From contig JALOCI010000031.1 of the NCBI GenBank assembly GCA_023227835.1, forward strand, positions 1-33,081: 33,081 nt of DNA, read 5' to 3'. The translations under genes were made by a program, and so were the position numbers. The DNA comes from Bacteroidales bacterium. GTDB lineage: Bacteria; Bacteroidota; Bacteroidia; Bacteroidales; UBA932. The notes beneath the pieces were generated by a model. The model was not told where the DNA came from, searched no databases, and saw nothing but the letters and a program-made list of their open reading frames with translations. This document shows positions 23,919 to 31,467 of the stretch, piece after piece (positions within the stretch are counted from its first letter, which is position 1; each line of letters begins with the position of its first letter).

Positions 23919-24594
23919 ACCGGAGATTCTCTATGAGGATAACCATCTTGTTATTGTAAACAAGAGGGCAGGGGATATAGTGCAGGGTGACAAGACGGGT
24001 GACGAACCTCTTAGTGCCAGGGTTGCAAGGTTTATCGCAAATAGGGATAATAAACCCGGGGACGCTTTTATTGGTGTCCCTCACAGACTTGACAGACCTG
24101 TAAGCGGTATAACTGTTTTTGCAAAGACATCAAAGGCCCTGGAGAGAATGAACGAGCTATTCAGAAACGGGGATATAGAAAAAAGGTATTGGGCAATCGT
24201 TGCGTCGAAGCCGGAGCCTTTGGCAGGAGAGTTGAAACACTATCTTGTGAGAAACGAAGAGAAGAACAGATCTTTTGCATACGATATTCAAAAACCCGGA
24301 TCGAAAGAGGCAAGGTTGCAGTATAGGTTAATAGCCTCCGGCGACCGATACCACTTGCTGGAAATATTGCTTTTAACAGGAAGGCATCATCAGATACGAT
24401 GTCAGCTTTCAAAAATAGGCTCTCCGATTAAGGGGGATCTTAAATATGGCTCTCCCAGATCAAACCCTGATGGCGGAATCTCTTTACATGCAAGAAGTAT
24501 AAGATTTGTGCATCCTGTCAAAAAAACTGAGATATTTGTTGAGGCTCCTGTACCCGAAGACAACCTCTGGCGGGCTCTGACTCAAACCCTGTAA
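23899..24594 (+). CDS. RluA-family pseudouridine synthase
   Basis: The 231-aa protein converts uridine to pseudouridine in rRNA or tRNA. The catalytic motif is PHRLDRPVSGI with D65; other RluA landmarks are ILYEDNHLVIVNKRAGDIVQ near the start, KRYWAIV, and the LLTGRHHQIRCQLSKIG PIKGD-type segment in the second half. No S4 domain is fused, so it belongs to the short RluA/TruC-like class. The target nucleotide cannot be read from sequence. The ATG at 23899 lies inside panB (20-bp overlap), and the 3' end overlaps nadD by 13 bp in convergent orientation. Confidence 0.9.
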   Translation: MIRNSIEPEILYEDNHLVIVNKRAGDIVQGDKTGDEPLSARVARFIANRDNKPGDAFIGVPHRLDRPVSGITVFAKTSKALERMNELFRNGDIEKRYWAIVASKPEPLAGELKHYLVRNEEKNRSFAYDIQKPGSKEARLQYRLIASGDRYHLLEILLLTGRHHQIRCQLSKIGSPIKGDLKYGSPRSNPDGGISLHARSIRFVHPVKKTEIFVEAPVPEDNLWRALTQTL

Positions 24595-25142
24595 GCGGAC
24601 ATATCGTGTCCGGACGACTCTTCTTCCCGGATTTGAGTTGAAGAGATGTTAATCATTGGTGCATCAATCGGAGTTACTTTATATTTGTCGCAGAGAGACT
24701 GCAGATCAAATCCATCTCTGGGATATACCCAGATTTCATACTCCTCAAGTAACTCTTTCCATTTGTGCCATTTTTCTATAATAGAGAGATTGTCTGCACC
24801 TATTATTAATATGAAAGTCTTATCTGGTTCTCCTGAAGAAATGGCTCTGAGTGTGCCAATTGTATAATGAGGCTTTGGAAGATGGAATTCAATATCTGAT
24901 ACATTAATTTTGCATCGACTGCCATTTTGCCTGATTTGACAATCCAATTCTGATGCTACTTTTTTTACATGTTCCAGCCTTTGGTTGCCGCTTGTCTCAT
25001 TAATCGCGTCCTTCAAAGGATTTGAAGGGCTTACAATCAACCTCAGCTCGTCAATTTCCTCTCTGCACGCTATGTATTTACATATAGCAAGATGACCTGT
25101 ATGCATAGGATTGAATGATCCAAAGTATAGGGCAACTCTCAT
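24582..25142 (-). CDS. nadD: Nicotinate-nucleotide adenylyltransferase
   Basis: NadD joins ATP and nicotinate mononucleotide to deamido-NAD in NAD synthesis. The 186-aa protein has the nucleotidyltransferase signature GSFNPMHTGHLAI (8-20) and the C-terminal ISSTQIRE, plus FILIIGADN and the KWHKW motif typical of NadD. Length is normal. The ATG overlaps the gmk stop (ATGA, 4 bp), so translation is probably coupled. This gmk-nadD pairing is common in Bacteroidota. Confidence 0.95.
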   Translation of the reverse strand: MRVALYFGSFNPMHTGHLAICKYIACREEIDELRLIVSPSNPLKDAINETSGNQRLEHVKKVASELDCQIRQNGSRCKINVSDIEFHLPKPHYTIGTLRAISSGEPDKTFILIIGADNLSIIEKWHKWKELLEEYEIWVYPRDGFDLQSLCDKYKVTPIDAPMINISSTQIREEESSGHDMSAYRV

Positions 25143-25705
25143 GATATGAATTCCTCGGTTATTCTCTCAGCCTCTCCTAGACAATCTTCCAGCTTGTCGT
25201 TAATCAGTATTACGTCGAATTTGTCTTCAAACGAGAGCTCATATTGAGCCTTTGTAAGACGCCTTTCGACGGATTCATTATCCTCGGTACCCCTTCCTGT
25301 AAGTCGCTCTCGCAAAACTTCCAATGACGGTGGCTTTATAAAGACAGAAAGGGCAGATTCTCCGAAAAGTTTCTTGAGGTTAACCCCACCAACAACATCA
25401 ATATCAAAAAGTATAATTTTACCTTGGCTCCACAGCCTGTCAATCTCGCTTTTGAGTGTGCCGTAATAAAACCCTTTGTATACCTCCTCATACTCGATAA
25501 ACTCATTATTGGCAATCTTTTTTTTGAATTCTTCGGTGTTGAAGAAGTAGTACTCTTTGCCGTTGCTCTCTTCTCCTCTCGGTGCCCTTGAGGTTGCGGA
25601 AACTGAAAAACCGAGAACAGGAAATCTCTTCATCAGATGAGCCACTATGGTGCTTTTCCCGGCACCTGAAGGGGCAGAGAATATCATTACTTTTTTATTA
25701 TTCAT
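25139..25705 (-). CDS. gmk: Guanylate kinase
   Basis: Gmk phosphorylates GMP to GDP with ATP. The 188-aa protein has the P-loop FSAPSGAGKST (9-19), SVSATSRAPRGEESNGKEYYF for GMP binding, the YEEVYKGFYYGT segment, and DIDVVGGVNLKK with the lid region RLTGRGTEDNE. Everything expected is present. It overlaps the upstream hydrolase gene by 8 bp and nadD by 4 bp. In many genomes a yicC gene precedes gmk; here its place is taken by a creatininase-family gene. Confidence 0.96.
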   Translation of the reverse strand: MNNKKVMIFSAPSGAGKSTIVAHLMKRFPVLGFSVSATSRAPRGEESNGKEYYFFNTEEFKKKIANNEFIEYEEVYKGFYYGTLKSEIDRLWSQGKIILFDIDVVGGVNLKKLFGESALSVFIKPPSLEVLRERLTGRGTEDNESVERRLTKAQYELSFEDKFDVILINDKLEDCLGEAERITEEFIS

Positions 25706-26462
25706 ATAGATCTTTTTCGGAATTTATTTTGGAGAATTCCACTATAAAACCGGCGATTTTGTTAATACAATCTTTGACAAATCTCTCACCATTCTCTGCA
25801 GTTGCTTTTGAAGGGTCGCCAACTCCGGTATCATCTGTTGCATATATCCATCTACGCGGTGTCCAAGCCCATTTTTCTCTGAACCCTTTAATCTTTAAGT
25901 GTCTTTCAGATCCTTTGCCGGCTTCACATAAAGGCAGTACCAATTCCGGTGAGACATATTGCATAGACGCTGTCTCCAGCTCTCCTGCATGATCCCCGGG
26001 ATCGGTGAAGTATGTGTCCGGTTTGCAGGCTGTCCACCAATTTATATTGCATATAAGTATGGAGGGGTATTTCAAAGTCAACTCTCTTATAATGGGAGTA
26101 AAAGAATTTCCTCCATGTGCATTTATAATGATTAACTTATCTATTCCGTGTTTTGTCAGGACTTCAATAATGTCGTCAAGAATGGCCATTTGGGTTGACG
26201 GTTTCATGTTCATACATAGTCTGACATCCATTTGTCCTGTGTTGACTCCATATCCAATTGAGGGAAGAACAATGGCCCCGGCCTGCGACAAATTTGCAAT
26301 GTTTGCGGCATCTGATGCAACTCTCTCTGCAAGAATGGTATCTGTCCCATAAGGAAGATGTAAGTTGTGGGCCTCTGTTGCACCCCAGGGAAGAAGTGCA
26401 ATTTTGATATCAGCCTGCTTGATTGATTTCCAGGTTGTTTCCCTTAAAACGTTCGATTGCAT
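25698..26462 (-). CDS. Creatininase-family amidohydrolase
   Basis: The 254-aa protein has the metal-binding motifs of the family: GATEAHNLHLPYGTDT (about 27-42; Glu, His and Asp ligands), INAHGGN (about 113-119), and the later DHAGELETA with the second metal Glu. Characterised relatives include creatininase, the ArfB formamide hydrolase, IolN and the mycofactocin protease MftE, so reaction type (amide or lactam opening) is probable but the substrate is unknown. No mycofactocin or archaeal flavin genes are nearby. It heads a tight three-gene unit with gmk and nadD (overlaps 8 and 4 bp), which hints at a nucleotide-related or housekeeping substrate; that is inference. Confidence 0.85.
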   Translation of the reverse strand: MQSNVLRETTWKSIKQADIKIALLPWGATEAHNLHLPYGTDTILAERVASDAANIANLSQAGAIVLPSIGYGVNTGQMDVRLCMNMKPSTQMAILDDIIEVLTKHGIDKLIIINAHGGNSFTPIIRELTLKYPSILICNINWWTACKPDTYFTDPGDHAGELETASMQYVSPELVLPLCEAGKGSERHLKIKGFREKWAWTPRRWIYATDDTGVGDPSKATAENGERFVKDCINKIAGFIVEFSKINSEKDLYE

Positions 26463-26483
26463 ACAATGATTTGGTTTTAATTA

Positions 26484-26510
26484 CAAAGTTAAATTTTATT
26501 GTTAACTTTG
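26484..26510. promoter_or_regulatory. Mirror-image divergent promoters, creatininase operon and aldolase
   Basis: CAAAGTTAA (26484-26492) and TTAACTTTG (26502-26510) are a perfect 9-bp inverted repeat with a 9-bp spacer. Each arm contains TAACTTTG, a -7 box, pointing outward to the genes starting at 26462 and 26553. Such a repeat could also bind a dimeric regulator. Confidence 0.6.
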
Positions 26511-26552
26511 CAGCGATTTAATTGTTAACAGTTATTATAAATTATAATCGAT

Positions 26553-27515
26553 ATGATATCATACAAAGAACTTGGCTTGGTGAATTCTAAAGAGTTATTT
26601 GCCAAAGCGATCAAAGGAGGTTACGCAATTCCGGCATTTAACTTCAACAATATGGAACAGATGCAGGCAATAATATCTGCATGTGTAGAGACAAAATCAC
26701 CTGTAATTTTGCAGGTTTCTAGCGGGGCAAGAAAGTATGCAAATCAGACATTGCTGAGATATATGGCACAGGGTGCAGTTGAATATGCAAAGGAGTTGGG
26801 TTGTAATATTCCAATCGTCCTTCACCTCGATCACGGAGATTCTTTTGAGCTTTGCAAGTCTTGCATAGATATGGGATTCTCTTCTGTTATGATTGACGGT
26901 TCTCACCTGAGTTTCGAGAAAAATATTGAACTAACAAAGCAAGTTGTTGAATATGCGCATGCACATGACGTGACTGTTGAGGGCGAACTGGGAGTACTTG
27001 CCGGCGTTGAAGATGAAGTGTCTGCAGAACACCATACTTATACACAGCCTGAAGAGGTGGAAGAATTCGTAAAGAAAACAGGTGTGGATTCTTTGGCTAT
27101 ATCTATAGGAACATCACATGGTGCTTTTAAATTCAAACCTGGTCAGAAGCCTGAAATAAGACTTGATATTCTTAAGGAGATTGAAAGAAGAATTCCTGGT
27201 TTCCCTATCGTTCTTCACGGTTCCTCAAGTGTTCCGCAGGATATAGTTGCTCAGATCAATAAATTTGGCGGTAAGCTTAAGGATTCAATAGGCATTCCTG
27301 AAGAGCAACTCCGTCAGGCAGCTACAAGTGCCGTTTGCAAAATCAATATTGATTCTGACGGTCGTCTTGCAATGACCGGCGCAATCAGACAGGTATTTGC
27401 CGAAAAACCGGAGGAGTTTGACCCTCGTAAATATCTGGGCCCGGCCCGTGATGCCTTAAAGGCACTTTATAAACACAAGGTTGTTAATGTACTTGGAAGC
27501 GACAACAAAATCTAA
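26553..27515 (+). CDS. fba: Class II fructose-bisphosphate aldolase
   Basis: This zinc enzyme cleaves fructose-1,6-bisphosphate to dihydroxyacetone phosphate and glyceraldehyde-3-phosphate in glycolysis. The 320-aa protein has VLHLDHGDSFELCKSCID with base D93 and zinc ligand H94, the acidic loop VEGELGVLAGVEDEV (142-156), H189 in IGTSHGAFK, H222 in VLHGSSSVP, and the final NIDSDGR substrate loop. These are features of the type B class II aldolases. A tagatose-bisphosphate aldolase is the main alternative, but length and lack of other tag genes make the glycolytic role likelier. It is monocistronic, with its own -7 box and a strong terminator. Confidence 0.92.
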   Translation: MISYKELGLVNSKELFAKAIKGGYAIPAFNFNNMEQMQAIISACVETKSPVILQVSSGARKYANQTLLRYMAQGAVEYAKELGCNIPIVLHLDHGDSFELCKSCIDMGFSSVMIDGSHLSFEKNIELTKQVVEYAHAHDVTVEGELGVLAGVEDEVSAEHHTYTQPEEVEEFVKKTGVDSLAISIGTSHGAFKFKPGQKPEIRLDILKEIERRIPGFPIVLHGSSSVPQDIVAQINKFGGKLKDSIGIPEEQLRQAATSAVCKINIDSDGRLAMTGAIRQVFAEKPEEFDPRKYLGPARDALKALYKHKVVNVLGSDNKI

Positions 27516-27537
27516 TTTTAAATTATAATGAGAAGAA

Positions 27538-27569
27538 GGTGTCCGGAGTATTTCCGGGCACCTTTTTTT
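27538..27569 (+). terminator. Intrinsic terminator of fba
   Basis: GGTGTCCGGA (27538-27547) pairs with TCCGGGCACC (27553-27562) with one G-U pair and a 5-nt loop, followed immediately by seven T. Confidence 0.92.
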
Positions 27570-27585
27570 ATTTGATGCTAAAAAA

Positions 27586-27618
27586 ATATAGTTAGTTAGA
27601 TGAAACTAACTATATTTG
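27586..27618 (+). promoter_or_regulatory. Inverted-repeat operator overlapping the marR -7 box
   Basis: ATATAGTTAGTT (27586-27597) and AACTAACTATAT (27604-27615) are a perfect 12-bp inverted repeat with a 6-bp spacer. The right arm overlaps TATATTTG (27611-27618), a -7 box 4 bp before the marR ATG. A MarR dimer bound here would block transcription; autoregulation is the expected reading. Confidence 0.72.
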
Positions 27619-27622
27619 CGCC

Positions 27623-28039
27623 ATGATAACAATTACCGATACTATAGCAAAACTATCAAATTTCATTGTCCTGTCTGAAGAGAAGGCAAAAGAGCAGTGC
27701 AAGGAACACGGACTCACGGAGACTCAGATGCACTATCTGGAAAAAATTGCAGATCTTGATAATCCTACTGTTACAGAGCTGTCTCGCGAACTCAGGCTTT
27801 CAAAACCAACAGTTACTGTAACTGTGGACAGATTAGTTGAAAAGGGCTTTGTCGACAGAGTCCGTTCTGACAGAGACAGACGCAGTGCCCACCTTCATCT
27901 GACCGAAAGGGGAGCGGAGCTTAATGCTACACATTATATAGCGCATATTGCCATAGCAAAACATATTGCAAGAAAGGTGACAAACGGTGAACTGGAGGAG
28001 TTTATACGTATTGTCGGAAAAATTGTTGATCAACATTAA
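27623..28039 (+). CDS. MarR-family transcriptional regulator
   Basis: The 138-aa protein has the winged-helix core of the MarR family: TVTELSRELRLSKPTVTVTVDRLVEKGFVDRV (recognition helix around residues 60-75) and the wing with RSDRDRRSAHLHLTERG. Helices at both ends would form the dimer interface. MarR proteins usually repress a nearby gene and release DNA upon ligand or oxidation; a single Cys is present (in KEQCKEHG). A perfect inverted repeat directly before the gene is its probable operator. The P-type ATPase starts 14 bp after the stop, with no promoter between, so the regulator probably controls its own operon including the transporter. The predicted mRNA start falls at or just before the ATG. 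Confidence 0.9.
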   Translation: MITITDTIAKLSNFIVLSEEKAKEQCKEHGLTETQMHYLEKIADLDNPTVTELSRELRLSKPTVTVTVDRLVEKGFVDRVRSDRDRRSAHLHLTERGAELNATHYIAHIAIAKHIARKVTNGELEEFIRIVGKIVDQH

Positions 28040-28053
28040 ACTTATACATTATC

Positions 28054-30603
28054 ATGCAGAACAAAGTTTCTAATCTTGAATTTCACGGACTTAACGAGCA
28101 GGAGGTTAAATCAAGGCAATTAAAGGATGGTTATAACGAGCTGCCTTCTTCCAAAAAGAGGGGAACTCTTCAGATAGCCTTGGGCATTATCAAGGAGCCA
28201 ATGTTTATATTACTGGTAATTTGCGGATCGTTATACCTTTTTCTTGGTGATGTACGGGAGGGTGTGATGTTGATGTCATTTGTGGTTTTTGTCATGGGTA
28301 TAGAGTATTTTCAAGAGAGAAAGACGGAGAAGGCTCTGGATGCCCTTAAGGATCTTGCAAGTCCAAGGGCATTAGTCATCAGAGAGGGAGAAGTTAAAAG
28401 AATTGCCGGAAGAGAGGTTGTAATTGGTGATATAGTAGTTCTTCAGGAGGGAGACCGTGTGCCTGCGGATGGAAAAATACTGCATAGCGTCAATTTAATG
28501 ATTGATGAATCCTTATTAACCGGGGAGTCTGTCTCTGTCAGAAAAAGAGAGTGGGCTCAGGACGATGCTCATTCTATTCCTGGTGGTGATGATATACCTT
28601 ATGTATATTCAGGATCAATGGTGGTCCAGGGCAATGGCGTTTATGAAGTGACTGCCATCGGACAAGCTACTGAGATAGGAAAAATAGGAAAGGCAATTGA
28701 GTCTGTAGAGGAGCAGCCTACAAAGCTTAAGAGTGAGATGGGTGCCTTGGTTAAGCGGCTCGCAATAATTGGATTGATTCTCTGTGTGTCGGTCATCATA
28801 TTGTATACTCTGACAAGAGGCGACCTGCTAAAAGGGTTTCTTGCCGGGATAACTCTTGCAATGGCAATGCTCCCTGAGGAGTTTCCCGTTGTCCTAACCA
28901 TCTTTATGGCTTTGGGCGCGTGGAGAATTTCTAGAAACAGTGTCCTTACACGAAAATCCTCGGCAATTGAGACATTGGGCTCAGCTACTGTGCTTTGCAC
29001 GGACAAGACGGGTACGTTGACGAAAAATAAGATGACAATTAGCTCTTTATATAACGGAGAGGATCTTATAAATCTTGCCAATTCAAAAACATTTCCGGAG
29101 GAGTATCACGAGATAGTGGAATACGGACTTTTGTCAAGCCAGGTGAAACCATTCGACCCGATGGAAAAGGCCATTGAGAATCTGGGTGAAAAGTTCCTTA
29201 AAGATACCGAGCATATTCATGATGACTGGAAGATGGTGAAAGAGTACCCTCTCTCAAGAGAGATGCTGGCAATGTCAAGAGTTTTTGAAAGTCCTGATTC
29301 GACAAAGAAGGTAATTGCCGCAAAGGGAGCGCCTGAAGCAATTTTTGATTTGTGTCACCTTAGTCCTGAACTTGTTAAAAAATATGAAAAGGTCGTTTCT
29401 GATATGGCTTCCGGCGGTTTAAGGGTTCTTGGAGTGGCCAAGTCACGTTTGGAACCAGCCGGTTTACCTGTTGTACAACATGATTTTGATTTTGAGTTTG
29501 TTGGTCTTATTGGTTTATCCGATCCTATAAGAGAAAACGTTCCTTCTGCAGTAAAGGAGTGCTATAAAGCAGGTATGAGGGTTATAATGATTACCGGAGA
29601 CTATCCTGTTACTGCAATGAATATCGGTAAGGAGATTGGTTTAGTGAATAGTGATAAGTGTATTACAGGTCAGGAGTTGATGAGTATGGATGAGAATACA
29701 CTCTCTGAGAAAATAAAGAGTGTCAACATTTTTGCCAGGGTTATACCCGAACAGAAACTCAAGATTGTGAATGCCCTGAAGAAAAACGGAGAGATTGTCG
29801 CTATGACCGGGGATGGTGTAAATGATGCTCCTGCGCTTAAATCTGCAAATATAGGTATTGCGATGGGTGAAAAGGGTACTGATGTTGCCCGTGAAGCATC
29901 TGAGCTTGTCCTGATGGACGATAATTTTGCCTCTATTGTAGGAGCAGTTGGAATGGGCAGACGGATTTTTGATAATCTTCAAAAAGCTTTCAGCTATATT
30001 TTTGCCATACATGTGCCAATTGCCGGATTGTCTCTGATACCTGTCTTTTTCAAAGATATGCCACTTCTTCTGTGGCCTGTCCATATTGTGTTTCTGGAGT
30101 TGATAATAGACCCGGCATGTTCAGTGATTTTTGAGGCAGAGAAAGCTGAAAAGAACGTTATGAGCAGGCCGCCGAGATCAGCAGATGAGCCTTTCTTTGG
30201 TTTGAACAAGATACTTTTAAGTTGTTCTCAGGGAATATCAGTTTTAGTGAGTACGCTGGCGGTCTTCTTCGTGGGACAATCCCTTGGCTATAATGACGGG
30301 GCTGTAAGAGCAATGTCATTTGTCACACTTATAGCCTCTAATATTGCAATTATCCTTTCAAACAGATCCTGGAGCGAGAACATTTTTAGAATACTGGCTA
30401 CACCGAACAAAACTGTGAAATGGGTAGTAGGAGGGGCTGCATTCTTCCTGATACTTATACTAAATATACCATTTCTTCAGGATTTGTTCCAGTTTGAGCA
30501 TATCTCTGTAATTGAGGCTTTGATATGCGTGGCAGCAGGACTGATCAGTATAACCTGGTTCGAATTATACAAAAGGTGGAGCAGGGCCGGGAATAGTTTA
30601 TAA
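28054..30603 (+). CDS. P2-like cation-transporting P-type ATPase
   Basis: The 849-aa ATPase has an N-terminal cation-ATPase domain (GLNEQEVKSRQLKDGYNELP), actuator TGES (156-159), phosphorylation site CTDKTGTLTK with D317, nucleotide-binding domain (about 330-520), hinge TGDGVNDAP (585-593), and a C-terminal four-to-six-helix region, as in Ca2+/SERCA/PMR1-like pumps. No heavy-metal domain or CPC is present. The M4 motif is PEEFPVVLT, where Ca2+ pumps have PEGLP. In M5 and M6, FAIHVPIAGLSL and FLELIIDPACS replace the SERCA residues N768, E771, N796 and T799, keeping only the Asp equivalent to D800. Ion specificity is therefore open. It follows marR by 14 bp. Its stop directly abuts the atpG stop on the other strand. 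Confidence 0.9.
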   Translation: MQNKVSNLEFHGLNEQEVKSRQLKDGYNELPSSKKRGTLQIALGIIKEPMFILLVICGSLYLFLGDVREGVMLMSFVVFVMGIEYFQERKTEKALDALKDLASPRALVIREGEVKRIAGREVVIGDIVVLQEGDRVPADGKILHSVNLMIDESLLTGESVSVRKREWAQDDAHSIPGGDDIPYVYSGSMVVQGNGVYEVTAIGQATEIGKIGKAIESVEEQPTKLKSEMGALVKRLAIIGLILCVSVIILYTLTRGDLLKGFLAGITLAMAMLPEEFPVVLTIFMALGAWRISRNSVLTRKSSAIETLGSATVLCTDKTGTLTKNKMTISSLYNGEDLINLANSKTFPEEYHEIVEYGLLSSQVKPFDPMEKAIENLGEKFLKDTEHIHDDWKMVKEYPLSREMLAMSRVFESPDSTKKVIAAKGAPEAIFDLCHLSPELVKKYEKVVSDMASGGLRVLGVAKSRLEPAGLPVVQHDFDFEFVGLIGLSDPIRENVPSAVKECYKAGMRVIMITGDYPVTAMNIGKEIGLVNSDKCITGQELMSMDENTLSEKIKSVNIFARVIPEQKLKIVNALKKNGEIVAMTGDGVNDAPALKSANIGIAMGEKGTDVAREASELVLMDDNFASIVGAVGMGRRIFDNLQKAFSYIFAIHVPIAGLSLIPVFFKDMPLLLWPVHIVFLELIIDPACSVIFEAEKAEKNVMSRPPRSADEPFFGLNKILLSCSQGISVLVSTLAVFFVGQSLGYNDGAVRAMSFVTLIASNIAIILSNRSWSENIFRILATPNKTVKWVVGGAAFFLILILNIPFLQDLFQFEHISVIEALICVAAGLISITWFELYKRWSRAGNSL

Positions 30604-31461
30604 CTATCTGGTACTGCCCCCGACAATATCCAGAAGCTCATTTGTAATTGCCTGTTGACGGGTCTTATTGTACTGTAGCGTGAGTTCCTGGATAAGCTTC
30701 CCGGCATTATCAGATGCAAGCTGCATGGCTACGGTCCTGGCTGCATGCTCTGCAGCACATGAATCCAGCAAAACTTTGAATATTGTTGAGAAAATTATCT
30801 TCTCAACAATGTCTGTAATAATCTTTTCCTTTTCAGGTTCATATATGTAATATGCCCTTTTGGACGGGGTACTTTTGCCTAAAACAAACGGAAGAAGCTG
30901 CTCTGTAGTCGGCACTTGTGTCCCCATTGATTTAAAATGATTGTATATTAAATCCACACGGTCCACCTCTCCCTTTACGAACCCGGACATAAGATCCCCG
31001 GCAATCTTTGTGCAGCCTGAGTAATTTGGTTTCTCCGACAATAAGTGATCGCATTCAACAACAGAGTAGGATGGATCCTTTAAATGAGCAGTGACCCTTT
31101 TTCCGATAGTGTATATAATAATACTCTCGACGCCACTATTTCTAAAATTTTCAATTGCCTCATGTAATGCTTTTTCAACATTTATATTAAAGGATCCGCA
31201 TAATGATGCATTTGAAGATATAACAACAATTGCCGCTTTTTTCACAGCTCTCTCATCTGAATATGAGGACAAAGGGATTGCATCGTCATTCCGAAGCTCG
31301 GAAAGCATATCAGATAAAGCAGCCAGGTATGGCTTTGAGTTATTCAGGGCTATTTGGGCACGGTGATACTTAGACGATGATATCAACCTCATCGCTGATG
31401 TAATCTTCAGCGTGTTGTTGACAGAGTCGATTCTTCCTTTTATCTCCTTTAGTGATGGCAT
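30604..31461 (-). CDS. atpG: F1F0 ATP synthase gamma subunit
   Basis: AtpG forms the rotating central shaft of F1. The 285-aa protein starts MPSLKEIKGRIDSVNNTLKITSAMRLISSSK, and this N-terminal helix (1-50) with the C-terminal helix ending NKTRQQAITNELLDIVGG makes the coiled-coil shaft; both signatures are complete. Length is normal. It is 6 bp after atpA and appears to be the last gene of the operon. In Bacteroidota atpD and atpC are commonly at the operon's front, so their absence after atpG is expected. The stop lies back-to-back with the P-type ATPase stop, and no terminator fits between. Confidence 0.96.
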   Translation of the reverse strand: MPSLKEIKGRIDSVNNTLKITSAMRLISSSKYHRAQIALNNSKPYLAALSDMLSELRNDDAIPLSSYSDERAVKKAAIVVISSNASLCGSFNINVEKALHEAIENFRNSGVESIIIYTIGKRVTAHLKDPSYSVVECDHLLSEKPNYSGCTKIAGDLMSGFVKGEVDRVDLIYNHFKSMGTQVPTTEQLLPFVLGKSTPSKRAYYIYEPEKEKIITDIVEKIIFSTIFKVLLDSCAAEHAARTVAMQLASDNAGKLIQELTLQYNKTRQQAITNELLDIVGGSTR

Positions 31462-31467
31462 CCTGTT

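Noticed and set aside
28641..30084. Two minus-strand frames of about 146 aa inside the P-type ATPase
   Set aside because: Both lie wholly within conserved ATPase motifs on the other strand; no independent evidence of coding.
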